From Streptococcus australis (GTDB lineage Bacteria; Bacillota; Bacilli; Lactobacillales; Streptococcaceae): a stretch of DNA of 50,130 nucleotides. Positions 18,901-27,285 of this stretch are shown piece by piece (the first letter of the stretch is position 1; each line of letters begins with the position of its first letter). Made by a program: the position numbers and the translations under genes. The stretch lies in contig NZ_JAHZQQ010000009.1 in NCBI RefSeq assembly GCF_019930045.1, forward strand, positions 1 through 50,130, written 5' to 3'. The notes under the pieces were generated by a model. The model had not been told where the DNA came from, ran no database searches, and saw only the letters and a program-made list of their open reading frames with translations.

Positions 18901-18962
18901 TGTTTTGAGTTGTCAATAAAGGCTACTTTCCTCAATCCTGAGTCATGTATTGTTAATAACAT
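15909..18962 (-). CDS. Tail-associated protein with collagen-like repeats (Tal/antireceptor)
   Basis: A 1017-residue tail-tip protein. The N-terminal about 380 residues resemble the prophage tail-endopeptidase (Tal) domain that forms the tip. Residues about 480-545 are a collagen-like Gly-X-Y tract (GTKGAKGDRGEKGDKGDKGD and more), with further short tracts around 590. A carbohydrate-binding-like segment (about 660-810: GGRNLFLNSKFKFDLK) and a coiled coil follow, ending in a domain with SSMMFNPNGRISMYSAGVE. It sits between Dit and DUF859, the expected place of Tal/receptor-binding protein. Collagen repeats probably give a stiff trimeric stalk. Confidence 0.87.
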   Translation of the reverse strand: MLLTIHDSGLRKVAFIDNSKQGTLNFFNDTWTRYLDTGSSTFDFTVFKKAITSGTGQKKAYNYLNEKAFVSFRYKGKDYLHTIRKVEENEQVIKCYGINLNLELINEYANPYKSPRSMSFKEYCDAMDLLNFTFLKIGVNEISTQKISAEWEGTDTKLNRLLSLAKKFGAEIEFDTHLNANSSIKSFVVNVYHENDDTHQGVGRVSPTVLKYGKNLKTLTRTIDKTNIYNMVVPTGRDDQGNTIYISGLGAWSVNNSRGEREFYQSGAALYAPLSMQMYPSTFTSNTGNLDQWTRKDMTVESANPEVIRSTAYRELKKNCYPAVTYEAEGFADLEIGDTVQVYDDGFSPTLLLEMRVSEQAISFTNPQNNKTTFSNAKALENRLSQGIQQRLDQMIEDAKPYTIKVATDNGVAFKNGQGQSVVTPTLMKGNKVINSGWRWVVNGEIKATSPSYIVKAADINQTMVLTVSAWVDNQEVASEQVTFLNTSDGTKGAKGDRGEKGDKGDKGDRGERGERGLQGLQGLQGAKGDQGIPGAKGADGRTQYTHLAYADTISGGGFSQTNADKAYIGVYVDFNITDSKNPADYRWTKWRGPDGQNGKDGAQGIPGKPGADGRTPYFHRAWANSADGRDGFSTSDSSNKRYLGTLTDFTEADSQDPTRYKWTALFDLVEVGGRNLFLNSKFKFDLKKTYSTYFLDDSNEQTQGQLSVSVDVNTKYRGANTLKVVSTFNGTRNNQKITFRTGGDERLGTEAEMKNKSVMMSFWAKSTVSNTVMLWRAGYRSATKELSIGTNWQYFSFQLTAPLPANATNEAILHIFTKATVWIALPKVETGTISTDHTEAPEDIKAELDSKADNVLTQEQLNALNEKAGIIQAELEAKASAATLDNWLKAYQDYVKANDKARAQAEKDLVSATQRVSNIAKDLGELSDRWNFIDTYMSSSNDGLVIGKNDGSSSMMFNPNGRISMYSAGVEVMYISQGVIHIENGIFSKTIQIGRFREEQYHLNADMNVIRYVGGA

Positions 18963-18964
18963 AG

Positions 18965-20464
18965 CTATAGATACCTTTCTCTAAATTCTACTTTCACCGA
19001 CGGCTTGACCCTTGCCCAGCTCGAACAATAAACCTCTAGTTTACTGTTGCCAGGAGGGATAGTGATGAAATTTGAGCCGTGGACAATGTCCATCACTCGC
19101 TCAATCCCATCAACGATAACCGTGTCATTCTCACAATCTAAAATCACATTTGATCCCATCGGGTAGCGGTTTGGGACATCTCTGGTTGCACTAACAAAAT
19201 CCTTTTGATAGTAAATGCTATCAAGGTACATGTGAGTTACTAGAGGTTTATTACCAAGTGCTCCAAAAGCCACATGGATTTTAGCTGACTTTCTACCTTT
19301 AATTTCGGGGATCGTAAACGTGTTATATCCACCCCACCAAAAAACAGTGACCTGATCATCATTGCGTTTGATATCAGACCATCCCCTGGGCTCATTGAAT
19401 GGGTTGTGATAATCCCAATGCGTCCCTGTAAAACTCCACTGCTTAACCATGTTGTAGCCACCTCTACCGTTGCTAGCCATGAAGTTATACTCGCAACCTA
19501 AGCCGTTATACCGTTTGAACGTCTCAACTCCATACAAAAACTGTCCCTGGTCGTCAGAGACAGTCAATTTGATAAAGCCAAACTCGTTGGCAGCGCCAAG
19601 CCAAAAAACCTGCCTCCACCAGATATAGTCATTAAGAGAGCCAGTAGCTCCTGAGCTATCTGCTGGAATTGTCCAAGTCAAAGACCCTGCATTGTTTGGT
19701 TGAGGTCCACTACCTCGACTAGTCAAGGCTAAATGTGGACGTCCCCAAGCATTATCAATCCCGACGGTACCTTTTAAATTTTGACTTGTATCATTCAAAA
19801 CAGCTACATTCTTTTGGGCCTGCGATAGACCTGTTGTGATTTTGCTATCTCGATAGTCAAATAGCACCTCAGAACGTCTGTACTGCTCTGTATCAGCTTC
19901 CTCACGGTCTCCGACCTCTAAGGCCCCGTTTACATTAACAAGGCCGATATAGCCGTTTTCTGAGTTGTTTTTAACAGTGATTACAGGAACTGCATCATCA
20001 TTGCCATTGTTGATAAGGTCGAATGTGATCTTGTCACCTGATGCCGTCCCATTTTCAAATCGTCGATAGGTTGAGCTGTGAGCTACACCATCAGGGATAA
20101 GGATTTCAAACTCCCCTTTTTGGAACCAACGGGTTACGTTGTCCATATTGACAGAACCAGAGATCAAGCCCATATAGTACTTGTCTGGCTCGTCACTGAT
20201 GGTTATTTTAACTGCCTCATTGGTCTTGAAGACACCAGCCAGCGTGTGCTTGGCTTGCTCAAGGCTCGCACCATCAGAAAACTGCATGGCAAACTTAACC
20301 TTGATGATTTTGGGTCCAGTTCTCACTTCTTGCAGATTAACTCCCAACCGTGGGGCATTATTGGTAGTGATTGACCTTTCATTCCCCACAGGTCGGATGA
20401 TTTCAATTATGCGGATGACCTTTGAGAGGTCAAATCCATTGAAAATTATAGTGTCATTGTTCAT
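18965..20464 (-). CDS. Distal tail protein (Dit), enlarged
   Basis: The first about 140 residues look like the siphovirus Dit/Sipho_tail domain (FNGFDLSKVIRIIEI; QFSDGASLEQAKHTL), which joins tail tube and tip. At 499 residues it is about twice the classical size. The additional part (residues about 200-400, with TIPADSSGATGSLNDYIWWR and WFQKGEFEILIPDG upstream) is rich in Trp and Tyr and looks like an inserted carbohydrate-binding module, as in 'evolved' Dits. Its start overlaps the tape-measure stop (20464/20461). It probably adds a host-surface contact. Confidence 0.83.
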   Translation of the reverse strand: MNNDTIIFNGFDLSKVIRIIEIIRPVGNERSITTNNAPRLGVNLQEVRTGPKIIKVKFAMQFSDGASLEQAKHTLAGVFKTNEAVKITISDEPDKYYMGLISGSVNMDNVTRWFQKGEFEILIPDGVAHSSTYRRFENGTASGDKITFDLINNGNDDAVPVITVKNNSENGYIGLVNVNGALEVGDREEADTEQYRRSEVLFDYRDSKITTGLSQAQKNVAVLNDTSQNLKGTVGIDNAWGRPHLALTSRGSGPQPNNAGSLTWTIPADSSGATGSLNDYIWWRQVFWLGAANEFGFIKLTVSDDQGQFLYGVETFKRYNGLGCEYNFMASNGRGGYNMVKQWSFTGTHWDYHNPFNEPRGWSDIKRNDDQVTVFWWGGYNTFTIPEIKGRKSAKIHVAFGALGNKPLVTHMYLDSIYYQKDFVSATRDVPNRYPMGSNVILDCENDTVIVDGIERVMDIVHGSNFITIPPGNSKLEVYCSSWARVKPSVKVEFRERYL

Positions 20465-23400
20465 CGAATTATCCCTCTCATCATGTTATCCAGCATTAAC
20501 TTGTCATTTTGGAAGTTAGTTATAGGAGCCCCGATTTTAGCAACCAGAGTACCATCATCAAGCATCAAGTTGACTGGACGCTTAACAGCCTCCTCAGCCA
20601 CTTCTAGCGCTCTAGTGAGAGCTTTGTCCGATTGCTCTCTAATCACTTCAATCTGGCTTGTCTCAGCACGTTCTGTGCGTGATTTGAGCTTGAATTGACT
20701 TGATAGAGTGCTACTGCCAAGACCTAAGAGATCCTCAACGCCAAATTTAAACGCTGACATCTCTCTTTGCACGTAAGCTAGGCTATCGGTCACATCAGAC
20801 GTGTTTTGCTCGATACCTACAGCGATACCTTGAGCGATATAGCGCCCGACATTGTCCCTGAATAGCCGTGATGGACTGTGGATTTTGGCTTTAGCTTGAG
20901 CTGCACGCTCAGCCTGTGCTACAAGAGCGTTGGCTGCCGCTGTAACTGCTCCAAGAGCTGAGTACATACCTTGCGCCAAACCTTGGCCAATCATGGCACC
21001 AATTCCTACCATCATACCAGCGCCTGCTGCCGCTGTAGAACGGATTGCGTTGACCATTGCTGACATTGCAGCTGTTGCTGATCCAATGCCAGCACGGATG
21101 CCGTTAGTTACGCCATTAGCAACGCCACGCCCTGCTTGTTGACCTGCTTGAGTCATTTGGACCGCTGACATTCTTATAACCATAACAATCTGCATCATGC
21201 TACTAGTAACAGATGCTACTGCTTGCATCATGCTAGAACGGATTACAGACTCTACTCTTGACATGCCAGACATAGCGGCAGATGCCACTTGAGACATTGC
21301 TGCCGTCATCACTGCCCCTAACTGTCCGAACATAGTACCAGACGTTGCCAGCGATGAGCCAAGGCTCATAAATGATGCTTGCATAGACTGCACAGATGCA
21401 TTAACGGCCGTACTAGTAGATAAGAACGACGTTAGAGATGATACAACCGAACTTAGCACGCCCTGGATACTAGCTAACACTGATCCGAACATAGTCATGA
21501 CTGATGTTGCTGTTGTGATACCAGAGTTGAAGCGTGTGAAACTACTTGTCATTTGTGTAAACATCGGTACAGCTCCAGAGAGCGATGCACCAAGTAAAGA
21601 AAATCCTTGAGCGAATGAACGGATTCCAGTAGCTGATGCTGTAGAGGCAGGGCCTAGCTGTTGCATTGCAGTTGCTACTAATGGCAGGCCAGTTGTTAAT
21701 CTGGACACCATGCTTGCAGCTATCTGCATACCGCTCCCCATTTGTGAGAATACTGCGCCAACGTTTCTGCCGCTAATTTTGTACATGACTGTATCCAGTT
21801 TGTCCAAATCGGCACGGAAGCCGTTAAGGTTCCCTCCAGCAGAAGCAGCGCCAAGTCCGAGGACCGCCGCAGCAACTGCACCGATACCAGCAGCAGCTTG
21901 TAGCCCGTTGTCTCCAGCAAGTTTAACACCCTCGCCAAACAGTTTAAATCCTTGACCAGCGTCTTTGATTGCTTGGCCGATGGATTTGATAACACCAGAA
22001 ACACCGTCTAAGATGCTCTTGACTGCATCACCAAAAGAACGGATGACATCTGCTGCTCCCTCAAATACAGACTTGACGGAGTTACCAAACGCCTCAATGA
22101 TTGGGGCTACAGGAGTAAGAGCGCTCTGGATAGCAGAGCCAACGCTGGTGAATAGATTGGATAAGCTATCAATGATTGGAGCAATCTGACCAACCACACT
22201 AGCGAATGCCTCAGCAATAGATGATACCGCTGAGCCAATAGCCGATGCCACTTGTGCCACTGCTGGCATTACTGGGACTAAAGCCTGTACAATCTGTACA
22301 ATAGCGTTAGCGATAATCTGAGCAGTAGTTGTAAATACATTCCCTAATGTTTCAATGATAGGGGCTACAGCTTCCAACACTGGTGGCAGGTTCGTCATGA
22401 TGATCTGAGTTACTTGGACTATTGTGTTTCCGATAGTTTCCACAATCGGAGCAAACGCCGTAACAATTTGGGCGATACCAGACGCTATAGATTGAACAGC
22501 GGTACCTACAGCCTGAATAATAGAGCTGAATGCTGTACCAAATGCATTGACCAAGATTGCCAATTGTGGTGCTACTAAGCCGACTGCTACCACAACAGTC
22601 CCGATAGCCTCCCCAATAGCATGAATAACAGGCACGAAAGCCTGAACAGCTGGGGCAATAGTAACAATCGCCTTGGCGAATGCGCCGATGATTGAGCTTG
22701 CGATAGTAGCGAATGCTTGGCCTACCGACTCAATCACGCTACCGATACCTTGCAAGATTTTAGCAATTCCAGCGCCTTGCATACCAGCCAGAGCCATTGC
22801 TGCACCCACAGCTAAGATAGCTACAGAGAGCGCAAGGATAGTAGCAGGATTAACCATAGATAACCCTTGCCCAATGCCTCTGAATGCAGCACCTATACCT
22901 TGTCCAATACCTCTAGCAGCAGCAGCTACACTTTGGCCCAGACTGCGAATGACATTTACAATGCCATTGCTTGCACTTCGGACAACGGATTGTACTCCAC
23001 TGATCCCAGTAGTAGCATTTTTCTGGAACATTCCAAAAGGATTGAACGATTTCAAGAAATTTAGAGCCTTGAAAGCAGCAATCAGACCTACTAGACCGCC
23101 AGCTATTGCCTGGATGACTCCAGGTGGCATAGATTTTACAAAGTTAGCAGCCATTGTAGCAGCCTGAGATAACCACTTGACGACTGTGCCAAGAGCATTG
23201 CCTATCGTTGTTAGCACGTTTGAAGCTGTTAGACTTTCCCATACATGGCCCAGAGCTCCAGCAATACTTTTGATTGCTCCAGCAAATGCTGAAACAGCTC
23301 CTGTATTAGCGAATGCAGACCAGAAGGTTTTAATTTTTGAAACAACGTTAGAGATGGCATTGCTAATGTTTGAGATGATGGCCTCGATATTGACACCATC

Positions 23401-24270
23401 GAAGAATTTGCCTAGACCTTCTGCCATCTTGTCAAAGTTGATTTTGCCAAGGGCGTCAGATAAGGCGTTTACTGCTTTGATCCCGAATGAGTTCAACTTC
23501 TCAAAGACAGGCATTAGCTTGTTAGCTAGACTTTCCTTTGCTCCGTCGATTGCCTGATCAACCGTCTTGAACTCTGTAGCCATTTTCTGGAAAGCGTCAG
23601 AGTTACCTGCTCGGTTCATGGCATCGAAGAAATCCTCAGTCTTGATTTTTCCATCTTGCACAGCTGATACTAACTCGGCTGTGGACATCCCCATCTCTTT
23701 GGCTACTGCTGCCATACCTGCTGGGGCTTGTTCCATCATGATCTTGAAGTCCATCCAAGCTACCTTAGGCTTACTTGCCATCTGTGTTGCTTGAGTGGAT
23801 AGTGATTTCATGGCCTGTGCTGGGTTTTCTGCTGATGCAGCAAGTCCACCAAAGGCCTTAACTAGACTACCAACATTTTTAGTACCAACAGCATCGAGCT
23901 GTGAGTAGGTGCTAGCCATGTCGGAGGCTGAGTAGATGGTCTTGGTGGCAAAGTCCTGCATCTCGGCTTTGGCTGCCTTGATTTCATCAGTTGACCGACC
24001 AAAAGCCTGTAGGTTTCCCTCAAAGGTCTTCCACGCTTTCTGCGATCCATTAAGTTCAGAGGCCATATCACGAATACCGCCAGTAATTGTGCTGATGCCA
24101 CTTGTTAGCGCCGAACTAATCAAGTTGGCACCGAGTACTGACTTAAACACAGACCCAGCTTTTGAGCTGGCACTTTCGAGACCACCAAATAAGGCTTTAA
24201 GCTTGCTGACGCCAGACTTGGCATCAGAGCTATCTATATCAACCTTGATAGTAACCGAACCATCTGCCAT
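20461..24270 (-). CDS. Tail tape measure protein
   Basis: A 1269-residue protein in the largest ORF of the phage, setting tail length. At about 0.15 nm per residue a tail near 190 nm is predicted. The N-terminus (VDIDSSDAKSGVSKLKALFG, then a TMP core with KPKVAWMDFKIMMEQAPAG) is typical. The middle has several degenerate helical repeats with the pattern APIIExxGN (VIHAIGEA, IVETIGNT, IIETLGNV, IIDSLSNL, IIEAFGNS). The C-terminus ends with AKIHSPSRLFRDNVGRYIAQ, a common TMP signature. It follows the two chaperone genes. Confidence 0.95.
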   Translation of the reverse strand: MADGSVTIKVDIDSSDAKSGVSKLKALFGGLESASSKAGSVFKSVLGANLISSALTSGISTITGGIRDMASELNGSQKAWKTFEGNLQAFGRSTDEIKAAKAEMQDFATKTIYSASDMASTYSQLDAVGTKNVGSLVKAFGGLAASAENPAQAMKSLSTQATQMASKPKVAWMDFKIMMEQAPAGMAAVAKEMGMSTAELVSAVQDGKIKTEDFFDAMNRAGNSDAFQKMATEFKTVDQAIDGAKESLANKLMPVFEKLNSFGIKAVNALSDALGKINFDKMAEGLGKFFDGVNIEAIISNISNAISNVVSKIKTFWSAFANTGAVSAFAGAIKSIAGALGHVWESLTASNVLTTIGNALGTVVKWLSQAATMAANFVKSMPPGVIQAIAGGLVGLIAAFKALNFLKSFNPFGMFQKNATTGISGVQSVVRSASNGIVNVIRSLGQSVAAAARGIGQGIGAAFRGIGQGLSMVNPATILALSVAILAVGAAMALAGMQGAGIAKILQGIGSVIESVGQAFATIASSIIGAFAKAIVTIAPAVQAFVPVIHAIGEAIGTVVVAVGLVAPQLAILVNAFGTAFSSIIQAVGTAVQSIASGIAQIVTAFAPIVETIGNTIVQVTQIIMTNLPPVLEAVAPIIETLGNVFTTTAQIIANAIVQIVQALVPVMPAVAQVASAIGSAVSSIAEAFASVVGQIAPIIDSLSNLFTSVGSAIQSALTPVAPIIEAFGNSVKSVFEGAADVIRSFGDAVKSILDGVSGVIKSIGQAIKDAGQGFKLFGEGVKLAGDNGLQAAAGIGAVAAAVLGLGAASAGGNLNGFRADLDKLDTVMYKISGRNVGAVFSQMGSGMQIAASMVSRLTTGLPLVATAMQQLGPASTASATGIRSFAQGFSLLGASLSGAVPMFTQMTSSFTRFNSGITTATSVMTMFGSVLASIQGVLSSVVSSLTSFLSTSTAVNASVQSMQASFMSLGSSLATSGTMFGQLGAVMTAAMSQVASAAMSGMSRVESVIRSSMMQAVASVTSSMMQIVMVIRMSAVQMTQAGQQAGRGVANGVTNGIRAGIGSATAAMSAMVNAIRSTAAAGAGMMVGIGAMIGQGLAQGMYSALGAVTAAANALVAQAERAAQAKAKIHSPSRLFRDNVGRYIAQGIAVGIEQNTSDVTDSLAYVQREMSAFKFGVEDLLGLGSSTLSSQFKLKSRTERAETSQIEVIREQSDKALTRALEVAEEAVKRPVNLMLDDGTLVAKIGAPITNFQNDKLMLDNMMRGIIR

Positions 24271-24290
24271 TGTGTACCTCCTTTCTCCGA

Positions 24291-24899
24291 TTAGTAGTCA
24301 AATTCTTTAGGTAGAGCGTACTCTTTCTTGAGTTCTTTCATACTCTCCTTGTACTTCTTGCTGTCGCCTTTTTGGGGCTTGTAGGCCCTTATTTTAAGCA
24401 CCTCAGCAAACTTTGTGTCACTAGGTAGCCCATTTAATAGGGCGTTGAATTTTTTCCAGTGTAGGCTGTTCTGTGCATCCATCAAGTCGATACCATAAGC
24501 CTGCAAAAATGATGCGTAGATGTACTCAGCATCATACTTCAAGCTAAACAGACGCTCTCCGTCCTCAGACTGGGATTGTGAGCGTATTTTGCTCTTAATT
24601 GGATTGCCAGCTAGGTCTAACACTGGAGCTGTGTCTTTCACTGGGATTATTCGGACGTGTTCCTCAAATATCATCTTAAAGATCGCTGTTGCCTCTTCTG
24701 GCGATAACTTAGAGGTAAAATCTACGCCCGTGAAAATCTGAATAGCCAGATAAGGCTTGTAGATATCCTCGATATCACCATCATTGATTAGCTCCACTAC
24801 CTTCAAAACCTTGTTGAAGGCGATATTTAGCGGATACACATCATCACCAAGGACCAACTCATCTGTTAACTTCCTTGATAGATCCAGCATGTTAGTCAC
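24291..24899 (-). CDS. Gp15-family tail assembly protein
   Basis: A 202-residue protein matching the phage Gp15 family (LVLGDDVYPLNIAFNKVLKV; AYGIDLMDAQNSLHWKKFNA). Its position just before the tape-measure gene is that of the second tail assembly chaperone. It starts within the end of the previous gene (24899 vs 24892). No obvious slippery sequence for a frameshift fusion is needed, as each has its own start. Confidence 0.85.
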   Translation of the reverse strand: MTNMLDLSRKLTDELVLGDDVYPLNIAFNKVLKVVELINDGDIEDIYKPYLAIQIFTGVDFTSKLSPEEATAIFKMIFEEHVRIIPVKDTAPVLDLAGNPIKSKIRSQSQSEDGERLFSLKYDAEYIYASFLQAYGIDLMDAQNSLHWKKFNALLNGLPSDTKFAEVLKIRAYKPQKGDSKKYKESMKELKKEYALPKEFDY

Positions 24900-25251
24900 C
24901 TAGATACTTTTTGAGTGCGTCGACGTTATTGCGTTGCTCCCATTCGTTCACTACACCTGCGATTGTCTCAAGTAGGTAAGCCATAGCGTCTACTGTGGAC
25001 TCTCCAGAGAATGCGTAGACTTTATCATAAGCCTCAACACCGAATAGAGCGGTCCATGACTCCTTGACCATACCTTGTAAGGCGTCAAGAGCATTGTTGT
25101 CAGCTTTTTCAGCCAACTCTCCTCCCTCTTTTTGCAATTTCTTGCCGACTTCTTCCATTTTGCGGATGCTTAAGTCATTTGATACAAACTCAAGAGTAAA
25201 ATCGCCAAACTCTACAGGGATAATATTGTTACGCTTTTTAATTACTACCAT
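24892..25251 (-). CDS. Tail assembly chaperone (Gp14/DUF6673-like)
   Basis: A 119-residue cytoplasmic protein (VEFGDFTLEFVSNDLSIRKMEE) between the tail tube and the Gp15 gene, the place of the first tail assembly chaperone that keeps the tape measure soluble. It overlaps the downstream Gp15-like gene by 8 bp. The family name is from memory and less certain than the role. Confidence 0.7.
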   Translation of the reverse strand: MVVIKKRNNIIPVEFGDFTLEFVSNDLSIRKMEEVGKKLQKEGGELAEKADNNALDALQGMVKESWTALFGVEAYDKVYAFSGESTVDAMAYLLETIAGVVNEWEQRNNVDALKKYLGD

Positions 25252-25272
25252 TTTGTTATTCTCCTACTAATC

Positions 25273-25305
25273 AAAAATAAAAAGGGGAGCGTTAGACTCC
25301 CCTTT
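25273..25305 (-). terminator. Terminator after the major tail protein gene
   Basis: AAAGGGGAG (25281-25289) pairs with CTCCCCTTT (25297-25305); on the minus strand TTTTTATTTTTG follows. It probably trims expression of downstream tail genes relative to the abundant tube protein. Confidence 0.8.
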
Positions 25306-25316
25306 GAGTTAAGTTA

Positions 25317-25775
25317 TTAGCCCACAACAACAGACTCTTTAGGTGCAGAGTTCCAGCTGATAGTAGCCTCGAATGCTTCGTATTCGGAAGCCTCACCGCC
25401 ACCGATTTTGATGTCTGAGACAGTAGCTACGCCGACTTTTTGAGTCTTGCCATCTGCTTCAACCACTTTGAACCAAAGATTACGATCATCACCAGTTTTG
25501 AGCTCTTTAGATGCAATGAGCGCTTGAGCTGCATCCTCACGGATGTAGTCGCCCTCAAAGCTGTAACCTTTTTTAACAGATGTAACAACGGTTTTCTTGG
25601 TACCGTCACCGTTGTAGTACGCAACGTCATCTGTTTCTTCGTCGTTCTCAACTTCTGCAGTGGTTACCCCATCTGCAAGCCATTTCCAAGCGTCGCCTGT
25701 TGGCTCAGTAGCTGCACTGTCTGCTGACCATTCGGCAATAAAGTGCTTGCGTTTGGCATTTTTTAATTTTGGCAT
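25317..25775 (-). CDS. Major tail tube protein
   Basis: A 152-residue protein (MPKLKNAKRKHFIAEWS; GDAWKWLADGVTTAEVENDEETDD; DIKIGGGEASEYEAFEATISW) with the beta-rich appearance and position of siphovirus tail tubes of the TP901-1 type. It is followed directly by a terminator, as expected for a highly expressed structural gene. One base separates it from the upstream connector gene. Confidence 0.87.
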   Translation of the reverse strand: MPKLKNAKRKHFIAEWSADSAATEPTGDAWKWLADGVTTAEVENDEETDDVAYYNGDGTKKTVVTSVKKGYSFEGDYIREDAAQALIASKELKTGDDRNLWFKVVEADGKTQKVGVATVSDIKIGGGEASEYEAFEATISWNSAPKESVVVG

Positions 25776-26177
25776 TTAATTTCCTCCATTTGTTTCTAAT
25801 TTTGCTGTTACGTCCAGCATATAAATATAAAAGCCTTGTTCGTCACGGTCATTAAGAAATGGCTGTGAGACTTCAAGGCCCATGAATTGATACGAATTGT
25901 TTTTACTTGGTAGTTCAAGGTTGAAATCAGCAAGAGCATGATTGATGGTCCACAGGATAGAGCTGGTTTTTTCGTGATCAGTCGTTTTGATTGCCACTTC
26001 ATAAACCAAGCTAATTAGCTGTTTACCGTTCATGTATTCTTTCTCAACCTTGCCACCAGGTAAAGGGTAGATAACTAAACTCTCTTTCTCTGACAAGTAA
26101 TCTAAGGTACAAGTCAGAGGCAAGTTTAGCGTATTGATGAAATCTCTAAGGACTTCTGAAAAATCGTTGTTGTTCAT
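25776..26177 (-). CDS. Minor capsid / tail terminator protein (Minor_capsid_3 type)
   Basis: A 133-residue protein (MNNNDFSEVLRDFINTLNLP; VEKEYMNGKQLISLVYEVAIK) resembling the third member of the Minor_capsid 1-2-3 set. By position directly before the tail tube it likely acts as tail terminator/completion protein. The ATG at 26177 forms an ATGA overlap with the previous gene and has GGGAG upstream. Confidence 0.8.
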   Translation of the reverse strand: MNNNDFSEVLRDFINTLNLPLTCTLDYLSEKESLVIYPLPGGKVEKEYMNGKQLISLVYEVAIKTTDHEKTSSILWTINHALADFNLELPSKNNSYQFMGLEVSQPFLNDRDEQGFYIYMLDVTAKLETNGGN

Positions 26178-26536
26178 GCTTTTACTCCCATTGCTCTTAG
26201 ACCGACCTTGCCCCAATCCTTAACATGCAGAGCTGTAGCTTTCTTATCCCACCGCTTGCCTGTCCCAGGAGTGGTGTACTTTTTAAAGGTAAAACTCCTA
26301 TGTTTGTTGTAGCTTGAGCCGTAAAACTGGGCTCTGGCATACGGTCCAGGGTATCTCACCCCGTCCTTTGTAGCCTGTCCGCTACCGCTAAGGTTTCCGC
26401 TCTTGCGTGGAATAAATGGGGTCATGTCCATCATCATCTGATTAGCTATTGCTAGCTTGCCTTTGGCTAAGGCTGCTGATGATACCTTTTTCTCAATGCC
26501 CTTGAGGTCAACCTTGACAGATACTTTTGCTCCCAT
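26174..26536 (-). CDS. Minor capsid protein 2 (head-tail joining)
   Basis: A 120-residue protein with MGAKVSVKVDLKGIEKKVS and FIPRKSGNLSGS ... RYPGPYARAQFYG, the typical pattern of Minor_capsid_2/HK97 gp10-like connector proteins. The ATG at 26536 overlaps the stop of the gene upstream (TGATG). It lies in the connector cluster between capsid and tail tube. Confidence 0.85.
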   Translation of the reverse strand: MGAKVSVKVDLKGIEKKVSSAALAKGKLAIANQMMMDMTPFIPRKSGNLSGSGQATKDGVRYPGPYARAQFYGSSYNKHRSFTFKKYTTPGTGKRWDKKATALHVKDWGKVGLRAMGVKA

Positions 26537-26877
26537 CAGACGCACTCCACTTCATAACAAAAAATCTTTTGCTTATGTGGATAACTAACAGGAACCACAG
26601 AGGTTACTCTGTACTCACGTTTTCCGTCATTGACAATGGCATTTTCAAAGGTGTCATCTAAGACAACTGGGCAATACTTGGGATACACAAACAGGACGCT
26701 AGGCTTGGACTCTTTGCGGTTGTTCTGAGTGCCTTGCACTTGATACTGTCTATCGAACCTAACAGGTTTAAGGGTCACTGGGCTTTCTAGTATTACTTTA
26801 CCCCATCCGTCTTTTTCCTCCGTTGGTTTTTGGATAGTTACAGTATCGACCAGCAAACGCTTATCAATGTCTGTCAT
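26536..26877 (-). CDS. Minor capsid protein 1 (head completion)
   Basis: A 113-residue protein (RLLVDTVTIQKPTEEKDGWG; SVLFVYPKYCPVVLDD) matching the Minor_capsid_1 family, a head-closure or stopper component. It overlaps both neighbours, consistent with coupled translation of the connector block. Confidence 0.83.
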   Translation of the reverse strand: MTDIDKRLLVDTVTIQKPTEEKDGWGKVILESPVTLKPVRFDRQYQVQGTQNNRKESKPSVLFVYPKYCPVVLDDTFENAIVNDGKREYRVTSVVPVSYPHKQKIFCYEVECV

Positions 26878-27271
26878 AACCTACCCCCCTGTAGCCAAAT
26901 CCTGCTGTTTTCAGCGTGTTTAGAGCGTCCTGGGACAGATTATACCTAGCGCTCTCTAAAGAGTAGCTAGAGGTGTCTCTGTAGCTCACAGAAGTACGAC
27001 CAAGCGACACACTAGCCACCGATTGCTTATCATCAGCTGTCATGATACCGCTAGCGTCTAAGTAAGCCACTTGAAAAGCCGTAGCTAACTTGACCGCTTG
27101 CTTTCTGTGGTCAATCTCTTTCTCAAAGTCTATAAAGTCATAGAACCCATTAAGAAAGAGGTTGATAGACACCTCCGCCCTCTTTACGAGTTTTTCGAAG
27201 CCCTCTACTTCGTCAAAACCAAGCTCTTTAAATTCATCTTGAGTTAAGTAAGCGATAATAACCACCTCCAA
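26864..27271 (-). CDS. Head-tail connector (gp6-like adaptor)
   Basis: A roughly 130-residue helical protein (AYLTQDEFKELGFDEVEGFE; KQAVKLATAFQVAYL) with the look of phage adaptor/gp6-like connectors, following the capsid region. The start is unclear. A strong SD GGAGG is itself inside the TTG/GTG candidates at 27271-27263, while the codons best spaced after it are ATT (27259) and ATC (27256), just before AYLTQDEF. Either a non-canonical start is used, or translation begins at TTG/GTG by coupling. Confidence 0.8.
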   Translation of the reverse strand: MEVVIIAYLTQDEFKELGFDEVEGFEKLVKRAEVSINLFLNGFYDFIDFEKEIDHRKQAVKLATAFQVAYLDASGIMTADDKQSVASVSLGRTSVSYRDTSSYSLESARYNLSQDALNTLKTAGFGYRGVGYDRH

Positions 27272-27285
27272 TTAAAAAGGCGGTG

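Noticed and set aside
22673-23167. 164-codon + strand ORF inside the tape measure gene (also 20078-20519, 23177-23557 and 23936-24310)
   Set aside because: Ala/Pro/Ile-rich shadows of the repetitive tape measure sequence; no ribosome-binding sites and wrong strand for late genes.
24885-24905. Programmed frameshift between the two tail chaperone genes
   Set aside because: The second gene has its own start overlapping the first, and I see no clear slippery heptamer near the end of the first gene.
25380-25397. TCCGAATA on the minus strand as another sigma-X box
   Set aside because: It lies within the coding sequence of the tail tube gene, with no start codon or SD at a suitable distance.
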